From the NCBI GenBank assembly GCA_023394415.1, contig JAEXAR010000041.1, positions 1 to 64,000 on the forward strand: a stretch of 64,000 nucleotides of DNA, read 5' to 3'. The notes beneath the pieces are model-generated. The model had not been told where the DNA came from. It worked only from the letters and a program-made list of their open reading frames with translations, and made no database searches. The translations under genes were made by a program, and so were the position numbers. The DNA is from Bacteroidota bacterium. Lineage in GTDB: Bacteria; Bacteroidota; Bacteroidia; Flavobacteriales; Weeksellaceae. Positions within the stretch are counted from its first letter, which is position 1; each line of letters begins with the position of its first letter. This document shows, piece by piece, positions 8,731 to 18,100 of the stretch.

Positions 8731-8757
8731 TCCGGCAGATTTTTCAGCCGGATTTTT
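8731..8757 (+). terminator. Terminator after the symporter
   Basis: TCCGGC pairs with GCCGGA around a 10-nt loop and is followed by TTTTT. Confidence 0.75.
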
Positions 8758-8787
8758 CATTAAATTTACTTCAACCAAAAAACATTA

Positions 8788-9303
8788 ATGATGAAAAAAC
8801 TGATTTTTATTTTTGTACTATTACTTTCTATGGTACTGAAGGCGCAGGATAATTTTGAGATTACAACCATGAGAATAGGACCCATTCATCTTAAGATGAA
8901 TGTAGATGAAGCCGAAAAAATCGCAGGAAAAAAACTGAAGATAGATAATGATTTTCAAAATGTTAATCAGATAAATTATAATGGAGAAATTATTTCAGTT
9001 TATATTTTTGAAAGTCTTGAAAATAATGTACGGCTTCGACATATCGGACATATTTCCACGAAAAGTCCAAAATTCAAAACCAAAAGTTTAATGGGAGTAG
9101 GCAATACGAGAAGCGAATTGATTGAAACTTATAAGAATTTTCCTGATTTCGCAGTAACACACGGTTGGACGGATGATGGTAAAGTCTCCAAAACGGACAG
9201 CTATTTCACATTAACCGACAATGATTCGGGAACAATTTTAAGTTTTGAGATGAAAAATAATGTTGTAACATCAGTCACCGTCTACTTTAATGAAGGCTGT
9301 TGA
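8788..9303 (+). CDS. Exported protein of unknown function
   Basis: A 171-residue protein with a signal peptide (KKLIFIFVLLLSMVLKAQ), so probably periplasmic. The mature part begins with a short motif on a predicted beta strand (TMRIGPIHLKMNVDEAEKIAG). It later contains SLMGVGNTRSELIETYKNFPDF, the pattern of a small beta-rich domain in which a loop-helix tests residue spacing. I do not recognise the family. The second Met (8791) is an equally possible start. It is monocistronic between the symporter and transketolase. Confidence 0.7.
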   Translation: MMKKLIFIFVLLLSMVLKAQDNFEITTMRIGPIHLKMNVDEAEKIAGKKLKIDNDFQNVNQINYNGEIISVYIFESLENNVRLRHIGHISTKSPKFKTKSLMGVGNTRSELIETYKNFPDFAVTHGWTDDGKVSKTDSYFTLTDNDSGTILSFEMKNNVVTSVTVYFNEGC

Positions 9304-9397
9304 AAATAACTTAATCATGCAACGCAGGATTTTTCTTTTTACACTTTCACCTCGCTCGTAAATTTCGTAAATTCGTGCGACTATAAATCTAAAAATA

Positions 9398-10249
9398 ATG
9401 AGTAAAAGTATTGAGGAACTAAAATCTCTTACAACGCAGATTCGAAGGGATATTTTAAGAATGGTTCATGCTGTAAATTCAGGACATCCGGGAGGAAGTT
9501 TGGGTTGTACTGAATATTTCACTGCGCTTTATGGCAAAGTGATGAACTATAAGCTGCCTTTTACAATGGAAGGCAAAAACGAAGACCTTTTCTTCCTTTC
9601 GAATGGGCATATTTCACCTGTTTTTTATTCCACTTTAGCAAGATTCGGCTTTTTCCCGGTAGAAGAACTTAAAACTTTCAGAAAACTAGACTCCAGATTA
9701 CAGGGACACCCTACAACACACGAAGGTTTGCCGGGTGTAAGGATTGCTTCCGGTTCATTAGGACAAGGGCTTTCTGTTGCTGTAGGCGCTGCATTAGGTA
9801 AAAAATTGGATGGGGATAAAGCTTTAGTTTATTCGCTTCATGGTGATGGTGAGCTTCAGGAAGGACAGATATGGGAAGCCTTAATGTACGCTGCACACAA
9901 CAAAATTGATAATTTAATTTCTACAATTGATTATAATAACCGCCAGATTGATGGTGATGTGGATGATGTATTAAGTTTAGGAAACCTTCACGCAAAGCTG
10001 GAAGCCTTCGGTTGGACAGTTCTTAATGAAAAGAAAGGGAATGACTTAGAAGCTGTAATCGCTATTTTAGAAAAAGCAAAATCTGAAACCGGAAAAGGAA
10101 AACCTGTAGCCATCATTCTGAATACAGAAATGGGATTCGGTGTAGATTATATGATGGGAACTCACGCTTGGCACGGAAAAGCACCTAATGATGAGCAACT
10201 TGAGCTCGGTATTAAGCAACTTTACCTTGAAGCACCTGCAGATTACTAA
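9398..10249 (+). CDS. Transketolase, N-terminal (TPP-binding) subunit
   Basis: This is the thiamine-diphosphate-binding half of transketolase, which moves two-carbon units between sugar phosphates in the non-oxidative pentose phosphate pathway. The 283 residues contain HAVNSGHPGGSLGCTEY, the pyrophosphate/metal-binding motif HGDGELQEGQIWEA ending in DYNNRQIDG, and HGKAPNDEQ near the end. The C-terminal pyrimidine-binding half is encoded separately at 11416-12363. Split transketolases are common in Bacteroidota and archaea. An unrelated exported protein is encoded between the halves. Confidence 0.95.
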   Translation: MSKSIEELKSLTTQIRRDILRMVHAVNSGHPGGSLGCTEYFTALYGKVMNYKLPFTMEGKNEDLFFLSNGHISPVFYSTLARFGFFPVEELKTFRKLDSRLQGHPTTHEGLPGVRIASGSLGQGLSVAVGAALGKKLDGDKALVYSLHGDGELQEGQIWEALMYAAHNKIDNLISTIDYNNRQIDGDVDDVLSLGNLHAKLEAFGWTVLNEKKGNDLEAVIAILEKAKSETGKGKPVAIILNTEMGFGVDYMMGTHAWHGKAPNDEQLELGIKQLYLEAPADY

Positions 10250-10261
10250 CCCATTAATAAG

Positions 10262-11404
10262 ATGAAAAAAACTTTAACCTTTTTCGCTATTCTTTTGTTT
10301 GTATTTACTTTTGCGCAGGAAAAAAGAATTGATTTTACCAAAGAGTATGAGTATGATCTCGTAACCAAAGACAAGCGTAATTTTAACACCTCATTCAGGG
10401 TTTTAGGAAATGAAGACTCTGAATTTTTATCACTAGTTAATGTAAATTCAGTGCCGATTTCATTTTTTTCGGATAATCTGGGCATGTCCAGTGTGAGTAT
10501 TGGTCTTAATAACAAGCTGTATAATTCATATTTTGGAACAATGATGTTTGGTTACGGTTTTGGTCTTAACGACAAAAAATCTGAGGTTACCATAGAAAAA
10601 TCTAATACCAAAGAGACTATTATGGGAATTTCGTGTAATCATTATCTGCTTACTTTTGATAAGGTCAATCGTTATGCTTTGGAAGGTTTTGATGAACAGA
10701 ACGCTCGTGATAGCCTAAAAGTGTGTATTGATGAGAAAAATAGCATTAACAATATTTCACTTTTATCAGGTTTTTTAAATTATGCAGGCAGTGCAAAACT
10801 TCAGAACTCAGGACTTAAAGGTCTTGTGTTAAAAGTAGGTCCTGCTGATAAATCTGGAGAATCAATCACTCTAAAATCTGTAAAAGACATTAAAGAATTT
10901 GTTTATTTCAACCATCGAGATGCGATGATGAAGCAGCAAAAAATGATGGATTCTATTGCTTTAGAGCGTAAGAAAATTGAGGATGAATATAGTAAATACG
11001 AAGACTCTGCATACGCAGAAGTGGATTCTGCTGCTGCAATATTAGATGATGATGTATTTCTAATAGACAAATATGTTTCAGCCTACAAGAAAAATTCAGA
11101 TGAGCCTGATTACGCTATAAATAATATTCCCAATGAAAAAATGTGGGACATTTTGCCTAAACATTGTCGCAATTTCGAAAATGATGTTCCACAACTTGAT
11201 AACAAGGAATTTAGAAAACATCTTTCAAATTATGTAGGACAGATGTGTGATATGTATCTTACACAATCTTCATCACATAATGTAGGCATCAAGATTACTT
11301 TGGATGAAATACGCCACGAAATCCTCTACATCAACGAAAACAAAGAAAAGTTAAATAAATCTGACCAGCGAAAAGTCAATAAATATTTAGAAAAATTAGA
11401 TTAA
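10262..11404 (+). CDS. Exported protein of unknown function between the transketolase halves
   Basis: A 380-residue protein with a clear signal peptide (MKKTLTFFAILLFVFTFAQ). The mature part is beta-rich up to about residue 220. An acidic, charged helical region follows (about 220-265, with KQQKMMDSIALERKKIEDEY). The last part has several Cys and a helical end (about 290-380). Segments such as ETIMGISCNHYLLTF and KDIKEFVYFNHRDAMM recall GLPGLI/DUF4412-type proteins, but I cannot assign a family. It starts 12 bp after the first transketolase gene and ends 11 bp before the second, so all three are probably one transcript, although the product must act outside the cytoplasm. Confidence 0.75.
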   Translation: MKKTLTFFAILLFVFTFAQEKRIDFTKEYEYDLVTKDKRNFNTSFRVLGNEDSEFLSLVNVNSVPISFFSDNLGMSSVSIGLNNKLYNSYFGTMMFGYGFGLNDKKSEVTIEKSNTKETIMGISCNHYLLTFDKVNRYALEGFDEQNARDSLKVCIDEKNSINNISLLSGFLNYAGSAKLQNSGLKGLVLKVGPADKSGESITLKSVKDIKEFVYFNHRDAMMKQQKMMDSIALERKKIEDEYSKYEDSAYAEVDSAAAILDDDVFLIDKYVSAYKKNSDEPDYAINNIPNEKMWDILPKHCRNFENDVPQLDNKEFRKHLSNYVGQMCDMYLTQSSSHNVGIKITLDEIRHEILYINENKEKLNKSDQRKVNKYLEKLD

Positions 11405-11415
11405 AAAAAGTAAAA

Positions 11416-12363
11416 ATGAAATACGAAGTTTTAGATAAAAAAGATACCCGAAGTGGATTTGGTGCTGGTTTAGCTGAATTGGCTGATAAAAATCCTAATG
11501 TTGTAGCACTTTGTGCCGATCTTATTGGCTCCCTTAAGATGGAAAAATTCATAGAGAAAGCTCCTGAAAGATTCTATCAGATTGGTATCGCTGAAGCCAA
11601 TATGATGGGTATTGCTGCAGGATTAACGATTAACGGCAAAATTCCATTCACAGGAACGTTTGCTAACTTTTCTACTTCCAGAGTTTATGATCAAATTCGT
11701 CAGTCGATAGCATATTCAGGAAAAAATGTAAAAATTTGTGCTTCACACGCAGGATTAACTTTGGGTGAAGATGGTGCAACACATCAAGTTTTGGAAGATA
11801 TCGGAATGATGAAGATGCTCCCGGGAATGACGGTAATCAATACTTGCGATTATAATCAAACAAAGGCGGCAACTTTAGCAATTGCTGATTTTGAGGGTCC
11901 TGTTTATCTGCGTTTTGGTCGTCCTGTAGTTCCGGTTTTTATTCCTGAAGATATGCCGTTTGAAATCGGAAAAGGAATTCTGTTGCAGGAAGGAACGGAT
12001 GTTACGATTGTGGCCACAGGACATTTGGTTTGGGAATCATTAATGGCAGCGGATGAACTTGAAAAAGAAGGCGTTTCCTGCGAAGTGATTAACATTCATA
12101 CAATTAAGCCTTTAGATGAAGAAATTATTCTTAAATCTGTTGAAAAAACGGGTAAAATCGTCACTGCTGAAGAACATAATTATCTTGGTGGGCTTGGTGA
12201 ATCCGTTGCCGGAATGTTAGCCAGAAAAAGGCCGACCAGACAGGAGTTTGTAGCCGTAAACGATACTTTCGGGGAATCGGCGACACCTGCGGAACTGATG
12301 AAGAAATATAAAATAGATGCTGAAGCCGTGAAGGAAGCGGTGAAAAGGATTTTAGGGGAATAA
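11416..12363 (+). CDS. Transketolase, C-terminal subunit
   Basis: This is the pyrimidine-binding half of transketolase (315 residues) and must pair with the product of 9398-10249. It shows SGFGAGLAELADKNPNVVAL, the catalytic-Glu region QIGIAEANMMGIAAGL, SHAGLTLGEDGATHQ, and the C-terminal transketolase domain (VTIVATGHLVWESLMAADEL, IHTIKPLDEE, VTAEEHNYLGGLGE). It starts with its own ATG and A-rich leader. Two hairpins at 12369-12440 end the operon. Confidence 0.95.
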   Translation: MKYEVLDKKDTRSGFGAGLAELADKNPNVVALCADLIGSLKMEKFIEKAPERFYQIGIAEANMMGIAAGLTINGKIPFTGTFANFSTSRVYDQIRQSIAYSGKNVKICASHAGLTLGEDGATHQVLEDIGMMKMLPGMTVINTCDYNQTKAATLAIADFEGPVYLRFGRPVVPVFIPEDMPFEIGKGILLQEGTDVTIVATGHLVWESLMAADELEKEGVSCEVINIHTIKPLDEEIILKSVEKTGKIVTAEEHNYLGGLGESVAGMLARKRPTRQEFVAVNDTFGESATPAELMKKYKIDAEAVKEAVKRILGE

Positions 12364-12368
12364 TTGGT

Positions 12369-12404
12369 AAACCTCATAGGTTTTGGAAACCGATGAGGTT
12401 TTTT
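12369..12404 (+). terminator. Terminator of the transketolase operon
   Basis: AAACCTCAT pairs with ATGAGGTTT, with an inner helix (GGTTT/AAACC), followed by a T-run. Confidence 0.85.
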
Positions 12405-12415
12405 AATCTAACAGG

Positions 12416-12440
12416 ACACGCTGAAAAGCGTGTTTTTTTT
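12416..12440 (+). terminator. Second hairpin terminator in tandem
   Basis: ACACGCT, GAAA tetraloop, AGCGTGT and eight T. It follows the first terminator by 12 bp and reaches the end of the convergent minus-strand gene. Confidence 0.85.
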
Positions 12441-12811
12441 TATTTCTTAAACACAAAATACACCGCTGCAACCAAACAAATCCCGGCATAAAGGTGATTC
12501 ATCCTCAATTCAATATTCTTAAAAGCAACGACGGCAAAAACGGTGAATACGATTAATGTGATAACTTCCTGTATAACTTTCAGCTGAAAAAGCGAAAACG
12601 GCCCGCCATTTTCCACAAAACCAATTTTGTTTGCCGGAACTTGAAAAATGTATTCAAACAAAGCCAAGCCCCAGCTCAAAAGAATCACGGTGAAAATTCC
12701 TGTTTTCTTAAGCCAGCCCATTTCCTCAAACTTCAGATGCCCGTACCAGGCAAGCGTCATAAAAATATTAGAGATAACCAGGAAAACAATTGTAATCAGT
12801 CCTTTGCTCAT
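12440..12811 (-). CDS. DMT-like small membrane protein (DUF486)
   Basis: A 123-residue inner-membrane protein with four hydrophobic helices, matching the DUF486 / DMT-superfamily half-size transporter-like family. Signature segments are SNIFMTLAWYGHLKF, LLSWGLALFEYIFQVPANKIG and FSLFQLKVIQEVITLIVF. No substrate is known for the family. It is the last gene of the minus-strand run, downstream of the RIC gene but separated from it by a terminator. Confidence 0.88.
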   Translation of the reverse strand: MSKGLITIVFLVISNIFMTLAWYGHLKFEEMGWLKKTGIFTVILLSWGLALFEYIFQVPANKIGFVENGGPFSLFQLKVIQEVITLIVFTVFAVVAFKNIELRMNHLYAGICLVAAVYFVFKK

Positions 12812-12837
12812 TTTTTGAAAATTTAAGCTGCAAATTT

Positions 12838-12870
12838 AAAAATAAAATCGCCCCGAATAATCGGAGCGAA
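12838..12870 (-). terminator. Terminator of the RIC gene
   Basis: On the minus strand TCGCTCCGA and TCGGGGCGA pair around TTAT and are followed by TTTTATTTTT. Confidence 0.8.
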
Positions 12871-12896
12871 ATTATTATAACCGTTATATGGAAGTT

Positions 12897-13616
12897 TTAG
12901 TTTCTGAAAGTTTTTTCAAGCTCAATTGCTTTCGGGAAAAGGATGTTGTTTTCCAGGTGGATGTGTTTGTGAAGGTCGTTCTCAAATTCTTCCAGCATTT
13001 TAAATGCAACATTATAAGTACTGCAACCGTCTTCTGGAGTTTGATATTTGTTGGTTAAAACTGCAATTTTTTCAAAGCGTTCCCCTTCAACAGAATGTTC
13101 GTGTTTCATCATTGCCACTGGGTTTTCTACAGTTCCGAAATGTGCAGTTTCCAAAGCTTTGCCTTCTCGCTGCGCATTGACCATTTTTTTGATGAAAGGA
13201 AAGAGGATGAGTTCTTCCTTTTTAAGATGTGCTGCCAGATCTTTTGCGGATTCTTCAAATAAATTGTAAATTTCAAACAGTTCAGGATGCCTTCCACCTT
13301 GTACTTTACTGATTTTGTTTAGGAACTGAAGCAAGGCCGGTGTTTTTTCCTCAATATACCTGTGGTGCACTTTCTCAACATAATCTGCCAATAAATCCAA
13401 AGGCCAGGATGTGAAATCGGTGTTTTGTGAGGTGTTGGTGCTGATATTGTCTAAATCTCTATAGATGTTTTCAGGATTGATTTTCTTTACATCGCAGGCT
13501 TCTTCAATGCTTCGGTTGCCTTTACAGCAAAAATCAATACCATATTTCTTAAATACTGATGCGGTTCTAAAGTCGTCTGCTACTATTTCGCCAATTGTTT
13601 TTTCGAGTGTTGCCAT
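12897..13616 (-). CDS. ric: Iron-sulfur cluster repair di-iron protein (RIC/ScdA/YtfE)
   Basis: RIC proteins repair iron-sulfur clusters damaged by nitric oxide or oxidants by means of a hemerythrin-like di-iron centre. The N-terminal ScdA_N domain (residues 1-70) has the signature GIDFCCKGNRSIEEAC. The hemerythrin-like domain follows, with the iron-ligand candidates HHRYIEEKTP, HPELFEIY, HLKKEELILFPF, KHEHSVEGERF and HKHIHLENNILFP. The start at 13616 (MATLEKTIGEIV) is chosen over an upstream in-frame ATG at 13640, because the family starts there and an A-rich leader precedes it. With this start it has 239 residues. It lies downstream of an Rrf2 regulator and has its own promoter-like element (13667-13674). 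Confidence 0.93.
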   Translation of the reverse strand: MATLEKTIGEIVADDFRTASVFKKYGIDFCCKGNRSIEEACDVKKINPENIYRDLDNISTNTSQNTDFTSWPLDLLADYVEKVHHRYIEEKTPALLQFLNKISKVQGGRHPELFEIYNLFEESAKDLAAHLKKEELILFPFIKKMVNAQREGKALETAHFGTVENPVAMMKHEHSVEGERFEKIAVLTNKYQTPEDGCSTYNVAFKMLEEFENDLHKHIHLENNILFPKAIELEKTFRN

Positions 13617-13666
13617 TTTTTTTACTTTTTGATGAAACAAATTTAAGAATAAATTTTTAATTCGGA

Positions 13667-13674
13667 CAAAAATA
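13667..13674 (-). promoter_or_regulatory. -7 element upstream of the RIC gene
   Basis: The minus strand reads TATTTTTG, a match to TAnnTTTG, 50 bp before the start codon. It lies inside the short dyad GGA-N8-TCC, which could be an operator. Confidence 0.5.
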
Positions 13675-13695
13675 TCCTAATTAAAATAAAAAAAA

Positions 13696-14130
13696 TTATA
13701 CCTTCAAACGGAAAATTCCCTGTTCGGTTTTAACGGCTAAATCGTGAAGCGAAAATTTGCGGGCCATTTGGTAAAGATTTTCGCGCACTATTTTAAAATC
13801 CTCGTGTACCGGGCACGGATTTTCTTCGGAACATTCCTTCAGCCCAAGCCCACAACTGGTAAAGATACCTTCGCCGTCAATCACTTTTATAATGTCGTAA
13901 ATTTTAATCTGTTGAATTTTTTCTTTATTGAAAATAAATCCGCCGGTTTTTCCTCTGGAAGATTCCAGAAGATTTTCACGGCAAAGCTGCTGAAGGATTT
14001 TTGCCGTAAAGGCTTCAGGAGCATTCACCGCCTGTGAAACTTCTTTCACATTTACCCGATTGCCAGAAAGGCTCTGTTCAGCTATATAGATTGCTGATTT
14101 TATCGCATATTCGCAGGCTTTGGAAAACAT
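13696..14130 (-). CDS. Rrf2-family transcriptional regulator (NsrR/IscR-like)
   Basis: A 144-residue winged-helix regulator. The N-terminal HTH is visible in FSKACEYAIKSAIYIAEQS and KEVSQAVNAPEAFTAKILQQL. Three cysteines at residues 93, 100 and 106 (TSCGLGLKECSEENPCP) match the spacing that binds an Fe-S cluster in NsrR and IscR. The neighbouring RIC gene makes NO or Fe-S damage the likely signal (inference). It lies 6 bp after a membrane protein gene and 79 bp before RIC, as one minus-strand module. Confidence 0.92.
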   Translation of the reverse strand: MFSKACEYAIKSAIYIAEQSLSGNRVNVKEVSQAVNAPEAFTAKILQQLCRENLLESSRGKTGGFIFNKEKIQQIKIYDIIKVIDGEGIFTSCGLGLKECSEENPCPVHEDFKIVRENLYQMARKFSLHDLAVKTEQGIFRLKV

Positions 14131-14136
14131 ATCGAT

Positions 14137-14520
14137 CTATTTAAAATACTGCCATTTCGGAATTATAGCAAGTAGTGCAATGCCCACATACATAAATAAA
14201 GCAGTAACGTCTGAATATAGAAATGTATCCAAAAAATACATATGCGCCAAAAAATGTGCGGTTGTAGCTAACGGAAAAAGGAATGCCCCAATTTTTTTAT
14301 AAAAATAGATAAGTATTATCGAAAGAATGATTAAAACATCTATTATTAAGATGATAAAAAAATACCATTGCGGAATGACAATGTCTTTTTCTGCCGACTG
14401 CAGATATTGGTCTATATCTATCCCGATTCCCATAATGGTAAAAATTAAGAGACCAATAAGTGACAAGATAAATCCCATTCCTTTTTTAGAGCTTTCATCT
14501 TTAAAATAATTATTTTCCAT
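14137..14520 (-). CDS. Four-helix membrane protein of unknown function
   Basis: A 127-residue protein with about four hydrophobic helices (GMGFILSLIGLLIFTIMGIG, WYFFIILIIDVLIILSIILIY, GAFLFPLATTAHFLAHMYF and DVTALFMYVGIALLAII). The third helix holds two His. It starts the module that continues into Rrf2 6 bp later, so it is co-transcribed with a regulator of the NO / Fe-S type and the RIC gene. I do not recognise a family. Confidence 0.8.
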   Translation of the reverse strand: MENNYFKDESSKKGMGFILSLIGLLIFTIMGIGIDIDQYLQSAEKDIVIPQWYFFIILIIDVLIILSIILIYFYKKIGAFLFPLATTAHFLAHMYFLDTFLYSDVTALFMYVGIALLAIIPKWQYFK

Positions 14521-14529
14521 AGGTGTAAA

Positions 14530-14572
14530 AATAAAGAAAACTTACGGGAAATCCCATAAGTTTTCTTTTATG
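14530..14572 (-). terminator. Terminator of the Lrp/AsnC gene
   Basis: On the minus strand AAAGAAAACTTA and TAAGTTTTCTTT flank GGGATTTCCC-type inner bases, and a T-rich tail follows. It separates the Lrp gene from the membrane protein gene. Confidence 0.8.
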
Positions 14573-14586
14573 TGTCTTGCTTTTCT

Positions 14587-15057
14587 TTAGATAGAAATAG
14601 CTTTTATCAATCTGTTTTTGTCGCTTAAGTATTCTTCCATAGAAATCATACTTTCAGTTCTCATAACATCCTGTATGTCATCAATTTGATAAATGATACG
14701 TTTTGCATCTTCTGTGTTTCTTGCCTTCACTTTGCAGAAGATGTTGTATTTGCCAGAAATTACGCTTGCCTCAATAACGTTAGGAATTTGCGACAACTCT
14801 TTTAATACATCCTGTGTTCTGTTAGATTTTGTAAGTAGAATCCCGATAAATGCAGTAAAATGATAATCTAATTTACCATAGTCTATTGTTAAAGATGAAC
14901 CAAGGATAATCCCCGCATCTTCCATTTTCTTTACTCTTACGTGAATGGTACCTGCAGAAACGTCCATCTGTTTAGCAATCTCTGTAAAAGGCATTCTTGT
15001 ATTTTCTACTAAAAAGTCTAAAATCTTTTTGTCGATTTCATCAAGTTGATAATTCAT
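14587..15057 (-). CDS. Lrp/AsnC-family transcriptional regulator
   Basis: A 156-residue regulator of the Lrp/AsnC (feast/famine) family. The N-terminal HTH (YQLDEIDKKILDFLVENTRM, FTEIAKQMDVSAGTIHVRVKK) is followed by the ligand-sensing RAM domain (HFTAFIGILLTK, VISGKYNIFCKVKARN). I place the start at 15057, because the upstream in-frame extension to 15153 is hydrophobic, not conserved in the family and crosses the promoter region. The gene is monocistronic, with a -7 element at 15103-15110 and a terminator at 14530-14572. Its targets are unknown. Confidence 0.92.
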   Translation of the reverse strand: MNYQLDEIDKKILDFLVENTRMPFTEIAKQMDVSAGTIHVRVKKMEDAGIILGSSLTIDYGKLDYHFTAFIGILLTKSNRTQDVLKELSQIPNVIEASVISGKYNIFCKVKARNTEDAKRIIYQIDDIQDVMRTESMISMEEYLSDKNRLIKAISI

Positions 15058-15102
15058 TTTTTTTCTAATTGTAAATTTTGTAAAAAACGTATGTATTTTT
15101 TG

Positions 15103-15110
15103 CAAATTTA
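15103..15110 (-). promoter_or_regulatory. -7 element of the Lrp/AsnC gene
   Basis: The minus strand reads TAAATTTG, followed by C, 45 bp upstream of the start codon. Confidence 0.5.
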
Positions 15111-15188
15111 AGAAAAAAATATAAACTGAAGGAAAATATGAAAATATTAACAAGATTTAACAATTTTTGCATTAAATGCTATATAAAC

Positions 15189-18100
15189 TTATTTTATCGT
15201 GTCAATCTTTGCGGAATCTATTTTTATTTTTGTGCTGTCGGCAGATTTCTTTTTCTTTTTTCTTTTAAATATTGTGTTAAAACTCTTGCTGTACACAACG
15301 CCCACGCCAAAAGTTTGGTTAGCGCCACCGGAAGTAGCAGCATTGCCTCCAACAAGACCAATGTTTGAAGGTTTGGAATAGGCCCGGAGTAATCTGGTTT
15401 TATCATTATTTTTGCTCCAATCGTATTCTACAATGCCTTCTCCTGATAGATAGTTTTGCTCTGTTAGTTCTGCGCCTTTAGATAACGGAACTCCTAAACC
15501 GGTTTTTACTGTAACTCTTGGTGAAAGAGCAAAGGTTAAACTTGCATTAGCTCTAGATCCAGTATTGGAAGCATCATCACCTTTCAAATAATTGATGTCA
15601 ACCTGCACTTCGTTACTAATGGTATTGAAAACGGAACCTAACTGTTTGAAAAGCATATCATAGCCTGTATTTTCGAGTGTATTTCCTAAATTAATATCAA
15701 ATCCACCACTGCTTTGAACATTGAAACTGTTGGCAATAAGTACAGAACCAAATTGTATCACTTTTTCGTCATCACTCATCATTTTTCCTGCTAGAGTTTC
15801 TTTCAGCTGGCTTGAAAGATCCGGGGCAGTTAAACCAAGTTCAACTTTTGGCTCATTTAAGGTTCCAGTGATGTCTACAGAGAGCAATACGTTAACAGCA
15901 GGCAAAGCTGTAGCGCCAAGATATTGTCCGGCATTGGTAACGGCTCTCATATAATTTGCTTTGATGGCAAGAGCTGGTGTCATTGCATCACCATCCCAAC
16001 GGATGCTGCTTCCACGTGCAATTTGGAAGGTTCTTTCCAAAATGGCTTTTGAAACAAAAGTTCCGGAATCTACCATATAATTACCATTCATCGTGATGTT
16101 TCCGTTTCTCAACATTCGGAATCTTAATGGGTTGGCATTTCCTCGAACACTGATGCTACCCACATCTTCAGGAAGCATAACATTTACAGTAGTTCCTCTG
16201 TCTACAGCAATATTGAAATCGAGGTTCATATTAGAACCGCTTTTTTTCTTTTCTTCAAGAACGATGGTTCCGGATTTATCTTCTTTTAAGAAACGGAGCA
16301 TTTTAAATTCATCAACACCTGAGGTAGAACCGGCATTAAATGTGAATACACTGTTGTTTAAGGCTTTAAATGGTTCATTAAGATCAGTGGCAATGTTAAG
16401 TCCAGATACAGGTCCAGAAACATAAAGGTTACCTTGTCCATAAACTCTTCCCCAGAATAAATCGAAATCTTTCTGTTGCGTATTCAGTACCAATAAATTA
16501 TCGGCTCTCATAATGAGGTTAACTGCCATTGATGCTAAAGTTTCGAATTGTATTGCACCGGAAATCGTTCCACTGGAGTTATCTCTTCCGTCTTTTAATT
16601 TAACATCATTCAGAATTGCTAAACCTCTTGATAATGGAATGACGGTATCCTCAAAAGTGTAATCTACACCTGTAAAGTTTAATTTCATCCCAAAACCCTT
16701 CAGTGCGATGTCACCACTATAATCAATATCGTTTAATGGTCCTGTAATTGCCAAAACACCGTTTGCTTTACCACGTATATTTCCAAAAACGCCTTTTACA
16801 AATTCCTGTGTAAATGCGAGATCAAAATCCTTCATATCCGCTTTAATGTCTAAAGTCGGTTTGGTGGTATTGTTATTTATAGTTCCGGTAACGTGGAGTT
16901 TGTTATCTCCAATAATCCCGGCAGAAATTACTTTCGCATCAATATCAAAAACATTTGGTGTAGAACTGTTTTTCGCATTTATTACGATATTTCCCATATC
17001 CTTACCATTCATTGTAATGTTATCTACATTCATATCAATCAATGGTTCCAGATTGTTTTTGTTCATTTTGATATTAAATTTTCCATTGGCTACACCATGG
17101 ATATCCATATCATTACCGCCGGTTTGCATTTCTAGTAATTTTGCCAGCTGTAAATTCTGTATTTCACCTTCTGCGGTAAAATCTTTAGCAGATTTGAAAA
17201 TTCCGTTTTTTACCAATAATGAGCTTTCATCCGAATAAAGTCTTACATTTTCAATGAGAAAGTCACCTTGTTTTTTGCGGTAGGTGATAGAATGATTCAG
17301 TTCAGGACTCGTATCGATATGCCAAACCACATTATTCAGTTTTACTTCTGTAGGTTCAAATCTTACAACATAATCTCCGGCACTGTTAGTACTTTGGTTT
17401 AAATTAACGGCATAAGCTTTCAGTTTGCCATCAATTTCTTCTGCAGGAGATCCGTGCAAAAAGTTGGCTGCCAAACGCAGAACCTTATTATTCTCGTTTT
17501 TACCGGTTAAAGTTATATCCTTGAAAACATTTTGGCTGTAAAGCACACGATCAATTTTTGCAAAAATTTGTTCATCAAGATTTGCGGTATTAATTTTCAG
17601 GATCAGGTTGTCAACCATTGCGCTGTCTCTTGTAGTTCTGGCGTCATCAGGAACTTTGTAAGCTGGGTTTACTGCTGCTAGAGCTTTGTCTGCATCAGTA
17701 ATTTCTTGGGTTTTAGTCATCAGATACATCAAAGAACGTGCATCTACATTGAGAACTAAATTGTTTGAATTTCCTTCATAGGAGCCGGAAACTCTCGCAC
17801 CACTCGGAATTCGTAAATCAGGTTCAAAATAATTTACAAGACCTTGTTTCACATCAAATTCCATATTAAAACTTTGTCCGCGATAAAGTTTTCTTGGTGG
17901 AGGTCCTACTAAAACTTTCTGCAAACCGTTTTGTATCATTCCTGCAAGGTCTTCAAGCTGATATCTACCTGCAATTCTACCGTTTATAGCTCCAGGCGCA
18001 TCTACTTCTACAACTCGGTTTCCGTTGGCAAAATAGACCTTCAAGTCAGCATTTGGTATATTGTATGTTTTTCCATTTGCGGTGAAAGATAAACCTTTCA

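Noticed and set aside
9398..12363. Transketolase as one gene broken by an insertion
   Set aside because: Both halves have their own start, stop and leader, and split transketolases are normal in Bacteroidota.
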